NCBI GenBank assembly: GCA_947172645.1
Contig: CAMWBY010000022.1
Span: 1-52,553, forward strand
Reading direction: 5' to 3'
DNA from: an uncultured Lachnospiraceae bacterium
GTDB lineage: Bacteria; Bacillota; Clostridia; Lachnospirales; Lachnospiraceae
Length of the DNA: 52,553 nt
Position 1 is the stretch's first letter; the number at the start of each line of letters is the position of its first letter. The position numbers were made by a program, and so were the translations under genes. The notes beneath the pieces are model-generated. The model saw only the letters and a list, made by a program, of their open reading frames with translations, was not told the origin of the DNA and did not search any database. Positions 16,898-26,364 of this stretch are shown one piece after another.

Positions 16898-17986
16898 TCA
16901 ATATTCCAGGGAATCCAGATACTTCATATAATTCACTACCATCAGAGCAATCTTGAACGTCAAGGCATCCTCAAAAGTCCTTATGTCAAGCCCTGTGTTC
17001 GCCTCCAGCTTCTCGATACGGTACACAAGCGTATTGCGGTGTACAAAAAGCTGCCTGGAAGTCTCCGACACATTCAGGTTATTCTCGAAAAACTTATTAA
17101 TCGTTGTAAGGGTCTCTTCATCCAATTCACTGGGAATATTAGAGCCAAATATCTCGTCTATAAAAATACGGCACAGGTTAATGGGTAACTGGTAAATAAG
17201 CCGCCCGATTCCCAATGTATTATATGCCGTCACTTTCTTCTCGGCATAGAAAATTTTACCCACGTCAAGCGCCATTTTTGCTTCTTTATAAGACTTGGAT
17301 ACTTCTTTCAGCTCGCCGACGATTGTTCCATAAGCCACACGTACATTCAGCATAGCCTCCATGTTCATCATGTCCACTATAATATGGGCAATCTGATCCA
17401 ACCTGGCATAATCCTCGTCCGGCTCCAATTCTTTAATCAAAATCACATTATTCTCATCCACAGCCGTGATATAATCTCCCACCTGATTGGAAAACATACC
17501 ATTTAACAGCTCAGTAGTCGTAGAATCCTTCTCCTTATCCGTCTCTATCAAAAAGACCGCTCTCTTCGCAGCTGCTTCAATATGCAGCTTCTTAGCCTTA
17601 TTATAAATATCCACGAGAAGCATATTGTCCAACAACAAATTCTGGAAAAAATTATTGCGGTCATACCGTTCCTTGTAGGCGACAATCAAATGCTGGAGCT
17701 GACTGACCGCAATTTTTCCCAACATATAAGTGTCTTCGTTGTTTCCCCTGGCGTCCAGAATATAAAGCACCTCGTCTTCGTCAAGCACTTTCATTAAATG
17801 ATGCGCGCCAATCACCTGGCTATCCGCAGGCGAATCTGCAAATCCGGCAATCAACGACGGCTCAATCTCCTCAGACTCGAAAGTAGCGGCGACCACTTTT
17901 CCCTCCAAATCCCATACACTCAAATCAACCTTAGAAATCGCTTTCAATTCCTCGATGCTGCTCCTGATTACTTGGCTTGAAATCAT
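16898..17986 (-). CDS. CdaR/PucR-family transcriptional regulator
   Basis: The 362-residue protein has an N-terminal sensor domain of the sugar-diacid-recognition type (IRSSIEELKAISKVDLSVWD), a middle GGDEF-like region, and a C-terminal HTH_30 domain (NVSETSRQLFVHRNTLVYRIEKLEANTGLDIRTFEDALTF split around about residue 330). Members regulate carbohydrate or purine catabolism. It is the next gene downstream of the shared ABC sugar ATPase, separated from it by a terminator, which suggests but does not prove a sugar-related role. GGGGG precedes the start. Confidence 0.85.
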   Translation of the reverse strand: MISSQVIRSSIEELKAISKVDLSVWDLEGKVVAATFESEEIEPSLIAGFADSPADSQVIGAHHLMKVLDEDEVLYILDARGNNEDTYMLGKIAVSQLQHLIVAYKERYDRNNFFQNLLLDNMLLVDIYNKAKKLHIEAAAKRAVFLIETDKEKDSTTTELLNGMFSNQVGDYITAVDENNVILIKELEPDEDYARLDQIAHIIVDMMNMEAMLNVRVAYGTIVGELKEVSKSYKEAKMALDVGKIFYAEKKVTAYNTLGIGRLIYQLPINLCRIFIDEIFGSNIPSELDEETLTTINKFFENNLNVSETSRQLFVHRNTLVYRIEKLEANTGLDIRTFEDALTFKIALMVVNYMKYLDSLEY

Positions 17987-18113
17987 ATAAAAACCCCCAT
18001 TCTTTGCTGACAGATTTCCTAATAAGAATCGAGTAGGGAATGACCTTCTCCACTACTCGCCGCGCGCCGTGCGCCGCATCAGCGGCATATATCATCTGCA
18101 CGGGGCTAAGCAT

Positions 18114-18139
18114 AAAAAGGGGATGCTATATGCATCCCC
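18114..18139 (-). terminator. Terminator after the ABC sugar ATPase
   Basis: On the minus strand GGGGATGC (18139-18132) pairs with GCATCCCC (18126-18119) and is followed by TTTTT. Confidence 0.88.
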
Positions 18140-18155
18140 CATAAAATTACTTTAA

Positions 18156-19265
18156 TTAGTTCGTGATTGTCTGCTCTGTCTCTTTGTCGAATACATGAAT
18201 CTTCTCAACATCGAAAGCAAACTTAACTGTATCACCAGGTCTTGCTGTTGTACGGGAATCTACTCTAGCTGTAATCGGGAAATCAGCAAGGTCAAAGTAT
18301 AAGTATACTTCTGCGCCGAGCAATTCATAAACCTTGATGGTAGACTCGAATACACACTTCGCTGTCTCGATGAACATCTCGGAATCATACACATCCTCAG
18401 GACGGATACCAAATGTTACAGTCTTTCCAACATAGCCGCCCTCAATCAGTTTCTTGGACTTAGCCGGCGGTAACGGAATTGTCTGCCCTGCCACTTTCAG
18501 ATTCGCAATATCACCGTTTGCCTCGACAACCGCATCAAGGAAGTTCATCTGCGGAGAACCCATAAATCCTGCTACAAACAGGTTCTGAGGTTTCTGATAT
18601 AAGTTCTGAGGCGTATCAACCTGCTGTACCACGCCATCCTTCATAACTACGATTCTTGTACCAAGCGTCATAGCCTCTGTCTGGTCATGCGTTACGTAAA
18701 TAATAGTGGTGCCCAATCTCTGGTGCAGTTTGGAAATCTCAACACGCATCTGCACACGCAGTTTTGCATCCAAGTTGGAAAGCGGCTCATCCATAAGGAA
18801 TACCTTAGGATTACGTACGATTGCACGTCCCATAGCCACACGCTGTCTCTGACCACCGGACAGAGCCTTCGGCTTACGGTCAAGCAATGCTGTCAGGTCG
18901 AGGATTTTTGCAGCCTCTTTCACCATCTTGTCAATCTCTTCCTTCGGAACTTTTCTCAACTTAAGGCCGAATGCCATATTGTCATATACGGACATATGAG
19001 GATACAGAGCATAATTCTGGAATACCATCGCAATATCTCTGTCCTTCGGCTCTACATCGTTTACTACTCTGTCGCCGATTTTCAGCTCGCCGGAAGAAAT
19101 ATCTTCCAAACCTGCTATCATACGAAGGGTTGTAGACTTACCGCAACCTGAAGGTCCTACGAAAATAATAAATTCTTGGTCTGCGATTTCAAGATTGAAA
19201 TCTTTAACTGCCTCAAAGCCGTTCGGATATACTTTGCAGACATTTTTCAAAGATAAACTTGCCAT
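18156..19265 (-). CDS. Carbohydrate ABC transporter ATPase, MsmK/UgpC type
   Basis: The 369-residue ATPase energises sugar import. Walker A is GPSGCGKST (about 37-45), the Q-loop is in MVFQNYALYPHM, the signature is LSGGQRQR, Walker B is VFLMDEPLSNLD and the switch histidine is in YVTHDQTEA. C-terminal OB/TOBE modules (FGIRPEDV) are typical of MalK-like proteins. No permease or binding-protein genes adjoin it. In Firmicutes such orphan ATPases (MsmK) serve several sugar importers encoded elsewhere. The start has AGGAGG seven bases upstream. A possible -10 TATACT lies about 85 bases upstream of the start. Confidence 0.93.
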   Translation of the reverse strand: MASLSLKNVCKVYPNGFEAVKDFNLEIADQEFIIFVGPSGCGKSTTLRMIAGLEDISSGELKIGDRVVNDVEPKDRDIAMVFQNYALYPHMSVYDNMAFGLKLRKVPKEEIDKMVKEAAKILDLTALLDRKPKALSGGQRQRVAMGRAIVRNPKVFLMDEPLSNLDAKLRVQMRVEISKLHQRLGTTIIYVTHDQTEAMTLGTRIVVMKDGVVQQVDTPQNLYQKPQNLFVAGFMGSPQMNFLDAVVEANGDIANLKVAGQTIPLPPAKSKKLIEGGYVGKTVTFGIRPEDVYDSEMFIETAKCVFESTIKVYELLGAEVYLYFDLADFPITARVDSRTTARPGDTVKFAFDVEKIHVFDKETEQTITN

Positions 19266-19544
19266 GATTGCCTCCTAAAATTTTAATAATTTTTATTTGT
19301 CTCAGCGACCGCTCAATAGTCGCTTCCCGGTAATTGACTCTGAACATAGTATAGCGGACTTTTCCCGCCTTTTCCATGCCATTATTCCACAAAGATTTCA
19401 TATTACATTGTAGAAATTGCTTACTTTGTACCTTGTTTTTTACCCGCATAGACAAGTTGACTAATAATTTTAGGATTTACTATACACATTTGACAAAACT
19501 ATTTTTTCCAATCAAACGAACATTTTTTGCACGCTGTTTTTACT

Positions 19545-19760
19545 TTATCCGACCCTGCATGCCAAAACCTTGTAACCGCTCTGTGTCACTGCGTCAATTA
19601 GCTTTTGGTCTTCTATCTCAGCGTCCATAGCCACCGTGGCGTTATTCTCTTCCAGGCTGACCGTAACTTGCGCCACACCCTCTATACCTTCCAACGCTTT
19701 CTGTACGTGCGCCTGGCAATGCGCGCACATCATTCCTTCAATATCCAATGTCTTTACCAT
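19545..19760 (-). CDS. Possible internally initiated CopZ-like copper chaperone
   Basis: Inside copA and in the same frame, a perfect AAGGAGG (19775-19769) lies eight bases before ATG 19760. Initiation there would give a free 71-residue heavy-metal-associated domain starting [15 protein letters not shown], exactly the size and boundary of a CopZ chaperone. Nothing in the coding sequence requires such a purine-rich ribosome site beyond encoding the linker KEEEK. The second product is inference; the fused domain itself is certain. Confidence 0.5.
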   Translation of the reverse strand: MVKTLDIEGMMCAHCQAHVQKALEGIEGVAQVTVSLEENNATVAMDAEIEDQKLIDAVTQSGYKVLACRVG

Positions 19761-22118
19761 TTTTTCTTCCTCCTTATTATCTTCTTTTATCTCCGTAAAA
19801 CCGTCTATAAACTCCGGCACCGGAATCATTCTTTTCTCCCTGTCTCTTTTATCAGAACGAATTGAAAACAGGTTGAGCCGCAGGGCGTTGGACACTACGC
19901 AGAAGCTTGACAGGCTCATCGCCGCCGCCCCAAACATAGGGTTCAGACTTAATCCAAATGCAGGTACAAGAATACCTGCTGCCAGAGGAATCCCCACGCA
20001 ATTGTAGAAAAAAGCCCAGAAAAGATTCTCGTGAATATTCCTAAGCACCTGCCTGGAAAGTCTCACCGCCGCCGAAACATCCGTCAGCCTGGACTTCATC
20101 AGCACAATGTCGGCTGCATCCAGGGCAACATCCGCCCCTGCCCCGATAGCAATCCCCACATCGGCGCTGGTCAATGCAGGCGCATCGTTAATGCCGTCAC
20201 CCACCATGGCAACTTTACCGTGTTCCGCCAACCGACGCACCACCGCCTCCTTATCTCCCGGAAGCACGTCGGACACAATCGCTTCCAATCCCACCTGACG
20301 TCCGATAGCCTGAGCCGTACGTCTGTTATCGCCCGTCAGCATGACCGCCTGTATGCCCATATTGCGCAATTCCCGTATAGCCTGGGCGCTGTCTTCCTTC
20401 ACCACATCCGCCACGGCAATCATACCCACAAGCCTGCCGCCCGCGGCGAAATAGAGAGGCGTCTTACCTTCCTCCGCCATTTTTTCTCCGGCTTTGCGCA
20501 TGGGCGCCGTCATCAGCTTCCGCTCCGACAGCAGCGCGCCATTCCCGCCCGCCGCCTCCTGTTCCCCAATTCTGCCTTCTACGCCCCAGCCAGGCAGCGC
20601 ACGGAAATTTTCCACAGGCAGCGACTTAACACCCGCCTCATCCGCACGCTCGCATACCGCCTTCGCCAACGGATGCTCACTCTTCCTCTCAAGCGCCGCC
20701 GCAATCTCGAGAAGCGTTTCTTCCGATACCCCCTGGGTAGGGAAGATATCTGTGACCTTCGGTTTTCCTTCCGTGACAGTCCCCGTTTTATCGAGTACCA
20801 CGAAATCCATTCTGCCGGCATGTTCCAAGGCTGTGGCATTTTTAAACAAAATACCTTGTCTTGCCCCCATCCCGTTGCCAACCATGATTGCCACAGGCGT
20901 CGCAAGGCCAAGCGAACACGGGCAGCTGATAACAAGCACGCTGATAGCATAGGACAGCGCCTTGCCTGCGCCTGCCCCCGCCGCCAACCAGACCAGCCCG
21001 GTCACGATGGCCAATGAAATAACCACCGGCACGAAGACGCCGGATACTTTATCCGCAATCTGCGCAATAGGCGCCTTAGTGGCCACGGCATTCTCCACCA
21101 TATCTATGATTTGTTGTAAAGTGGTGTCTTTGCCCACACGCACCGCCCTGCATGTTAACGCGCCGTTCTGATTCAAGGTTGCCGCGCTGACCCGGTCGCC
21201 TGTGTGTTTATCCACCGGAAGGCTCTCGCCCGTCAGGGCCGACTCGTCCACGGCGCTCTCACCGTCCAACACTTCTCCATCCACAGGAATGCTCTCGCCG
21301 GGCCTGACAATGAAAGTTTCTCCCGCCGTAACCTCCGCGGCAGGCACCGTAATCTCCGCCCCGTCACGCACAACATGCGCCGTCTTCGGCGCTAAGTCCA
21401 TCAGGCTTTTTATTGCGTTCGTAGTTTTTCCTTTACTGTACGCCTCCAACATTTTGCCGACCGTAATCAGCGTCAAAATCATCGCCGCCGACTCAAAATA
21501 CATATCGTGCAAGCAATGGAACGCCATTTTTCTGCCATCCGCCCCCATATATGCACCCATACGGAACATCACGGCCGTACTGTAGATAAACGCCGCGCCG
21601 CTGCCGAGGGCAACCAGCGTATCCATATTAGGCGCCCTGTGCAGGAGACTCCTAAACCCACTGATAAAAAATTTCTGGTTAATAACCATAACCAACCCGG
21701 TGAGCAAAAGCTGATAGAGTCCAATCGCCCACGGGTCAGCCGCAAAAGCTTCCGGCACATACCAACCCCACATTAAGTGCCCCATAGATACATACATAAG
21801 AGGCGTTAAAAGACAAAGCGACGCAATCAGCCTGCGCCTTATCTTCGGCGTCTCCTTATCCTCCAAAGCGGCTCCCGCACCTTCTGCGCTTCCTTGTCCG
21901 TGACCATCCTCTTCCGGCTGCACCCCATATCCTGCCGCCGACACCGCCGCGCAAATTGCCTGGGACGATGCCGGCCCGTCATATTCGACTGTCATATTAT
22001 TCATCATCAGACTCACATTGACCTGCCTGACTCCTTCCACCCCTGCCACTGCTTTCTCCACATGGGCGCTGCAGGCGGCGCAGGTCATGCCCGTCACCTG
22101 GAACTTTTCACTTTTCAT
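19545..22118 (-). CDS. copA: Copper-exporting P1B-type ATPase with C-terminal CopZ-like domain
   Basis: The 857-residue pump starts at 22118 (GGGGG upstream; the frame to 22217 runs through a hairpin). An N-terminal heavy-metal domain has GMTCAAC (10-16). It is followed by eight membrane helices, the transport motif CPC (about 398), phosphorylation motif DKTGT (about 440), SEHPLA and [10 protein letters not shown]. After the last helices a linker leads to a second heavy-metal domain with GMMCAHC (about 795-801), so copper chaperone and pump are fused. A strong internal ribosome site precedes that domain. It is controlled with csoR from one promoter. Confidence 0.93.
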   Translation of the reverse strand: MKSEKFQVTGMTCAACSAHVEKAVAGVEGVRQVNVSLMMNNMTVEYDGPASSQAICAAVSAAGYGVQPEEDGHGQGSAEGAGAALEDKETPKIRRRLIASLCLLTPLMYVSMGHLMWGWYVPEAFAADPWAIGLYQLLLTGLVMVINQKFFISGFRSLLHRAPNMDTLVALGSGAAFIYSTAVMFRMGAYMGADGRKMAFHCLHDMYFESAAMILTLITVGKMLEAYSKGKTTNAIKSLMDLAPKTAHVVRDGAEITVPAAEVTAGETFIVRPGESIPVDGEVLDGESAVDESALTGESLPVDKHTGDRVSAATLNQNGALTCRAVRVGKDTTLQQIIDMVENAVATKAPIAQIADKVSGVFVPVVISLAIVTGLVWLAAGAGAGKALSYAISVLVISCPCSLGLATPVAIMVGNGMGARQGILFKNATALEHAGRMDFVVLDKTGTVTEGKPKVTDIFPTQGVSEETLLEIAAALERKSEHPLAKAVCERADEAGVKSLPVENFRALPGWGVEGRIGEQEAAGGNGALLSERKLMTAPMRKAGEKMAEEGKTPLYFAAGGRLVGMIAVADVVKEDSAQAIRELRNMGIQAVMLTGDNRRTAQAIGRQVGLEAIVSDVLPGDKEAVVRRLAEHGKVAMVGDGINDAPALTSADVGIAIGAGADVALDAADIVLMKSRLTDVSAAVRLSRQVLRNIHENLFWAFFYNCVGIPLAAGILVPAFGLSLNPMFGAAAMSLSSFCVVSNALRLNLFSIRSDKRDREKRMIPVPEFIDGFTEIKEDNKEEEKMVKTLDIEGMMCAHCQAHVQKALEGIEGVAQVTVSLEENNATVAMDAEIEDQKLIDAVTQSGYKVLACRVG

Positions 22119-22169
22119 ACTAATCCCCCATTCTTGCTCAACCTGCGAATTTGGGCGCAAGCACAAATT

Positions 22170-22206
22170 TGCGTGTGAAAAATCTTCCGCATATGGATTT
22201 TTCACA
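22170..22206 (-). other. 12-bp inverted repeat between csoR and copA
   Basis: GTGTGAAAAATC and its exact complement GATTTTTCACAC enclose an 11 to 13-base loop. There is no T-run after the stem on the minus strand, so it is not a standard terminator. It may stabilise or process the csoR-copA message. Confidence 0.6.
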
Positions 22207-22221
22207 CTAACCTCCAAATAC

Positions 22222-22614
22222 CTACTTCAGTTTCTTGATTAACTCCACCGCTTCTTCCATAATCGCTTCATTGCCCTTCTTAACCTCTTCCACAACGCAT
22301 GTCCTCATATGCTCCTGCAAAATAATATACCCGAGACTCTGTAACGCGCTCTCCACCGCCCCGATTTGAATCAGAATGTCTCCGCAATACCTGTTGTCGT
22401 CAATCATGTTTTTAATTCCGTTAAGCTGTCCAATAATACGACTGATACGGTTTTGAAGCTGCTTCTGCTCCTTCGTATCCCGCGGCGTATTCTTTCTATG
22501 GCAGCACGCGCATATATTATCCGTATCTTCCCTATCCGTCATATCCTCCGCCGTCACTGCATTTTTTACTTCATCCATAGCTTCCGCCCCATCTATGTTG
22601 TCTGTTCCGCCCAT
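22222..22614 (-). CDS. csoR: Copper-sensing repressor CsoR, with cysteine-rich N-terminal extension
   Basis: The 130-residue protein carries the all-helical CsoR/FrmR fold. The copper triad is visible as C77 (YCGD), H102 and C106 (EHMRTC). Copper(I) binding releases the operator. About 50 extra N-terminal residues are acidic and include CACCH (35-39). The start is supported by GGAGG eight bases upstream, so the extension appears genuine. It is the first gene of the copper operon and has a fitting operator in its own promoter. Confidence 0.9.
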   Translation of the reverse strand: MGGTDNIDGAEAMDEVKNAVTAEDMTDREDTDNICACCHRKNTPRDTKEQKQLQNRISRIIGQLNGIKNMIDDNRYCGDILIQIGAVESALQSLGYIILQEHMRTCVVEEVKKGNEAIMEEAVELIKKLK

Positions 22615-22765
22615 ACTCTTCTCCTCCGTCTTTTCGCCTGTCGCTGCATAAATGACATCTGCCCGTATATAGCAATACCCATATACCTTGCCAAAACAAG
22701 CCTATCCATAGTTTTTCCAACGCCTGTATAACTTATTACTTCCTTACATGGCTCCTTAATAATAT

Positions 22766-22794
22766 ATACTATACCCCTCTATGGTATATGTCAA
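22766..22794 (-). promoter_or_regulatory. csoR-copA promoter with CsoR operator
   Basis: TTGACA (22794-22789), a 17-nt spacer and TAGTAT (22771-22766) form the promoter on the minus strand. The spacer is occupied by TATACC-7 nt-GGTATA (22788-22770) with a G-tract, matching the known CsoR operator style (TACC...GGGGTA). Confidence 0.85.
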
Positions 22795-22797
22795 CTA

Positions 22798-22823
22798 TAA
22801 AAAAGACGGCTTAATCTGCCGTC
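22798..22823 (-). terminator. Terminator of the dCache-GGDEF gene
   Basis: GACGGC/GCCGTC stem followed by TTTTTT on the minus strand. It lies directly upstream of the copper promoter and insulates it. Confidence 0.8.
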
Positions 22824-22832
22824 CCTTTTCAT

Positions 22833-24320
22833 TTATGTCTCCCACTCGTCACTGTAGAATGCCAACTGGTTTTTCCCGCGTTTCTTTGCCTTATACACTC
22901 CTTGGTCAGCCGCCTTATACAGCGTCTCGAAATCGGCTCCCTCTTGAGGGAAGACCGCCACACCGATGCTTGCCGTTGCGGCATATTTCACATATTCTCC
23001 TACCTGGAAATTATCGAAGAAATATTCAACTTTCTTCGCCTCCTTGCGGACAGTCTCTTTATCCGGTATCCCCTTTAAGAAAATCATGAACTCATCGCCC
23101 CCGACGCGTCCAATAATATCACTGGCACGGAAAAGCGCCCCAATCTGCTCACCCAATGAGCGAAGCACTTCATCGCCAAATACATGTCCCATCGTATCGT
23201 TAATCTTCTTAAAATTGTCTACATCCACCATAAACAACATAGATTGCGACTCCGGGTTTTGCGCCATATATTCCTTAATCTTGCGCTCTGTAGCCAATTT
23301 ATTGGTCAAACCAGTCAAAAGGTCCCTATCCGCCTTATCCTCCAACTCCCTCTTCTTATTGTTGCTGTGTATTTTACTGACAATACTCATCGCTGCCGCC
23401 ACAGCGACAAATATGAAAACAGCAATCAGCAGATAGGTCAGCATACTCTTAAGATTCTTCCATTGTAAGCTGACCTGTCTGTCCACATAATCCTGGCTGA
23501 CACCCAGAATCATCTCCCAATGGTTTACCCCAAGAGGAATAAAGGCCAGCACGCAGCTCTCTCCATCGACCGTCACAGCAGCGGTTCCGCGGGTACTGTT
23601 GTCCAGACGGTTTTTAAGTTTCCGCGCTTCTTCCGGATTCTCCGGTTCAATCGCAGACAAAAGATTATCTTCTTTTAAAATATTGCTGTCCACAGCGCCC
23701 GCCGCTCCTAAAACTTCTCCTCTCGAATCTACAACTGTCAAAAATGATTCCGCATCAAAATCTCCTTTAGACATGAGCTTGTTAAAATTCTCTAAAGAAT
23801 AAAATAAAAGCAGAAATCTCTTCTCATCGCCTTCCCCAATTCGCTCTACCACCACAACCGATTCCCCGAAAGCCGAATCCTCCACGCCGCCTGCTTCCGC
23901 ATAGATATAAGAAAGATTGACAGAGCGGATAATCTGTCGGAAATATCCTCTGTCGCCGACAGATACCTCTGCTCCCAACTGGTCTATGCCATGGCCATCC
24001 TTATCGCAAAGAATGACCTGATATGTATCCGTACAGGAATGTAATGCTTCCACAATATCAGCCACATCCACATCGTCCGCAATCATTCCCTGTTCCAGCA
24101 AAACGGCTATCGGAGCCGCCGCACTGCTTAGCTTCTCCAGCTCGCCGAGGAAATCATTTTTGTATCCCTGCACAGACTTAGACAAATTTCTCGTGACGGC
24201 ATCCTCCGCATCCTTGGTTGTCTGGGATGCAAAATTGTACAACATAATAACAACGGCTACCATTAAGATAGCCGCCGGAACAACCCAAGAAGCAATAACC
24301 GATTTATTCTGACTTTCCAT
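22833..24320 (-). CDS. Membrane diguanylate cyclase with extracellular dCache-like sensor
   Basis: The 495-residue protein has a membrane helix at about 10-32, an extracellular dCache-like domain (about 35-285, with GDRGYFRQI), a second helix at about 295-315 and a GGDEF domain (RDLLTGLTNKLATE ... RVGGDEF). An RxxD inhibition site (RASD) lies five residues before GGDEF, so product feedback is expected. It makes c-di-GMP in response to an external ligand. GAGGAAG precedes the start, and a YesL gene lies 33 bases upstream. Confidence 0.9.
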   Translation of the reverse strand: MESQNKSVIASWVVPAAILMVAVVIMLYNFASQTTKDAEDAVTRNLSKSVQGYKNDFLGELEKLSSAAAPIAVLLEQGMIADDVDVADIVEALHSCTDTYQVILCDKDGHGIDQLGAEVSVGDRGYFRQIIRSVNLSYIYAEAGGVEDSAFGESVVVVERIGEGDEKRFLLLFYSLENFNKLMSKGDFDAESFLTVVDSRGEVLGAAGAVDSNILKEDNLLSAIEPENPEEARKLKNRLDNSTRGTAAVTVDGESCVLAFIPLGVNHWEMILGVSQDYVDRQVSLQWKNLKSMLTYLLIAVFIFVAVAAAMSIVSKIHSNNKKRELEDKADRDLLTGLTNKLATERKIKEYMAQNPESQSMLFMVDVDNFKKINDTMGHVFGDEVLRSLGEQIGALFRASDIIGRVGGDEFMIFLKGIPDKETVRKEAKKVEYFFDNFQVGEYVKYAATASIGVAVFPQEGADFETLYKAADQGVYKAKKRGKNQLAFYSDEWET

Positions 24321-24353
24321 TTACTTCCTCTTTCTCCTGAAAAATCCCCGGTC

Positions 24354-25010
24354 TTAATCTGCATGAATCGTAAAATCCAAATCCGAAACCTCTTCGGTTT
24401 CAGGTTCCAGTTTCTTAAATATGCCGCTATACAGCCAAGCCGCCCCATATGCCGGAACCGAAATGCCAAACATAAAAATAAAGATATAAGAATATGTCGA
24501 AAAGTACCCTATGATAAGAGGCAATATATAAAAGAAAGCCATCAGCAACGACTTCGGCAGATTTGCCAACATAAGAATCGCCGCATTTTTAACCGTATTC
24601 CTGATTGTATTCTCAAACCTGGCAAGCAGAGGGAACACATACATGCCGATTAAAAGCATCATAATGCCTACCGCCACCACAGCCGTCACTAATATTTTCG
24701 GAAATTCGACAAGGGAATATTTAAAAATCATGGAATCACCGATAAACACCGCTATGACTAACAGCATAATAAGCCAAATCAGAGTGGCCTGTTTAAAATT
24801 TCTTTTAAACGACTTGAAAAATCCCCTGAAGAGATATCCTTCCTCACCCCGAACCATCTTCAGGATGACATAGTGCATAGCCGTAAACGATGCTCCTACC
24901 GTGATGACCGGCATACAGCAGATTATCATCAGAATATTCAGCATTAACAAATCCGCCACACGGTTGAGCAGCCGCATCACCGGGCTGTCCATGTCAAAAA
25001 TTCTTCCCAT
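24354..25010 (-). CDS. YesL-family (DUF624) membrane protein
   Basis: The 218-residue protein has about five membrane helices and the family start pattern (MGRIFDMDSPVMRLLNRVADL, then a NILMIICCMPVITVG helix). YesL proteins accompany sugar ABC importers in Firmicutes, with unknown function. Here the neighbours are c-di-GMP genes instead. GAGGGTACT precedes the ATG. Confidence 0.85.
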   Translation of the reverse strand: MGRIFDMDSPVMRLLNRVADLLMLNILMIICCMPVITVGASFTAMHYVILKMVRGEEGYLFRGFFKSFKRNFKQATLIWLIMLLVIAVFIGDSMIFKYSLVEFPKILVTAVVAVGIMMLLIGMYVFPLLARFENTIRNTVKNAAILMLANLPKSLLMAFFYILPLIIGYFSTYSYIFIFMFGISVPAYGAAWLYSGIFKKLEPETEEVSDLDFTIHAD

Positions 25011-25088
25011 AGTACCCTCTTTTCCAAGAAGCTTTCACCATTCCCGCAAAGCGCGGAACCGCTTCCTCCACAAACTTTATCCGTCATA

Positions 25089-26345
25089 TCAAATCTTATA
25101 TTTCTTGCTAATCAGTTCATACTGCATATTAATGGTCTCGTACATCTTAAGAATATCGGCGGAGCCTTCCCTGACATGCTTCATAATCCGGTCATAAGAT
25201 TTCACGAAAGCAACCACTACCTGTTTCTTAAGGCGGTTTTTAGCCACCTCGCTGTTAAGAATTTCAATCACTTCATCTTTAGACAAATCCTTATGGTAAC
25301 TTCTCTTATTCACCAAAGCCGTAACCACGTCAGCCACCTGCAGGATTCTCTGGGAAACGTTCATTTGAGCCTCCTTGAGCCTCAAAGGATATCCGCTTCC
25401 ATCGCTTCTCTCATGATGCATCAAAGCAATACGGACCACATCCTTCGTCATCCTGTCTTTCAGCACCTTATTGGCAAGCTCTACATGGGTACGCACAAGC
25501 CTGACCTCTTCCCTCTCCAACTTGCGGGGCGCGTCCACAATATCGCGCGGAATCGCCAACATACCAATATCGTGAACCAATGCGCTGTAATACAGTATTT
25601 CCCTCTCTTTCGGGGTCATCATCAGTTCCTGCGCAATCTCGTCACAGACACATGCCGTAGTCGCATTGTCCACAACCATGCTCGGGCTCCTGAAGCCCAG
25701 ACAGTATGTCAGCATTTCCAGAAAACGTTTCTTATCCTCATTGGAAAAAATCATATATTCCAGTATATCTTCTAATTCTTTGGTGTATTCCCCGCTTGAA
25801 ATCTTCCCGAACATATTATGTTTCTCTGCGCATTGATAGAAAAGGTACAAACCTTCCGAAGAAAACTTCGTCCCCGCCTGCTTCTGGAACATGTACATAT
25901 CAAACTGGCTTCCCATTGTGGTGGAATATATGTCCATCTTTTCCGCAATATAAACATAAGCCGCTATCCTTTTATAAGCATAGTCCAACTTCTGAATCTG
26001 TTCATAGTCCATATGATGATACATAATAATCTTCGCCAAATCCGGCACAGGGGACAGATGCTTGAAAAACAGGTAGCCGTAAATCGAATGCGCAAGGCTT
26101 TCTTTGGACTCATAGCGCAACATGTCGTTAATCCTGCCCGCCTCTGTCTTATACGCGCCAATATCATGCAGCGTAACTACCATAACAATATCGGCAAGCT
26201 CAAATTCTTCGTACCTGCCCTCTTCCCGCAGCATCGTATATACCATGTAAGCAACTCTGTAGCCATGCTCCATCAGCCTTGGATGGATTATCTTCATGAT
26301 ATCCCGTATCAACAAGAAAATATCTTTGCTCGTAATATATTCCAT
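25089..26345 (-). CDS. Tandem-HD protein with HD-GYP phosphodiesterase domain
   Basis: The 418-residue cytoplasmic protein has an N-terminal HD-like domain (TLHDIGAYKTEAGRI, HSIYGY, YHHMDY) and a C-terminal HD-GYP domain (VHDIGMLAIP, THVELA, MHHERSDGSGYP). The GYP signature is intact, so it should hydrolyse c-di-GMP. It is only two genes from the dCache-GGDEF cyclase on the same strand, suggesting an opposing pair. GAGGGTAC precedes the start. Confidence 0.88.
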   Translation of the reverse strand: MEYITSKDIFLLIRDIMKIIHPRLMEHGYRVAYMVYTMLREEGRYEEFELADIVMVVTLHDIGAYKTEAGRINDMLRYESKESLAHSIYGYLFFKHLSPVPDLAKIIMYHHMDYEQIQKLDYAYKRIAAYVYIAEKMDIYSTTMGSQFDMYMFQKQAGTKFSSEGLYLFYQCAEKHNMFGKISSGEYTKELEDILEYMIFSNEDKKRFLEMLTYCLGFRSPSMVVDNATTACVCDEIAQELMMTPKEREILYYSALVHDIGMLAIPRDIVDAPRKLEREEVRLVRTHVELANKVLKDRMTKDVVRIALMHHERSDGSGYPLRLKEAQMNVSQRILQVADVVTALVNKRSYHKDLSKDEVIEILNSEVAKNRLKKQVVVAFVKSYDRIMKHVREGSADILKMYETINMQYELISKKYKI

Positions 26346-26364
26346 AACTATGTACCCTCACATC

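Noticed and set aside
19605..21017. Several long plus-strand frames opposite copA
   Set aside because: They mirror the pump gene and show typical antisense composition.
22118..22217. 33-residue N-terminal extension of CopA
   Set aside because: It would translate the inverted repeat between csoR and copA, while ATG 22118 has a strong ribosome site and begins the heavy-metal domain.
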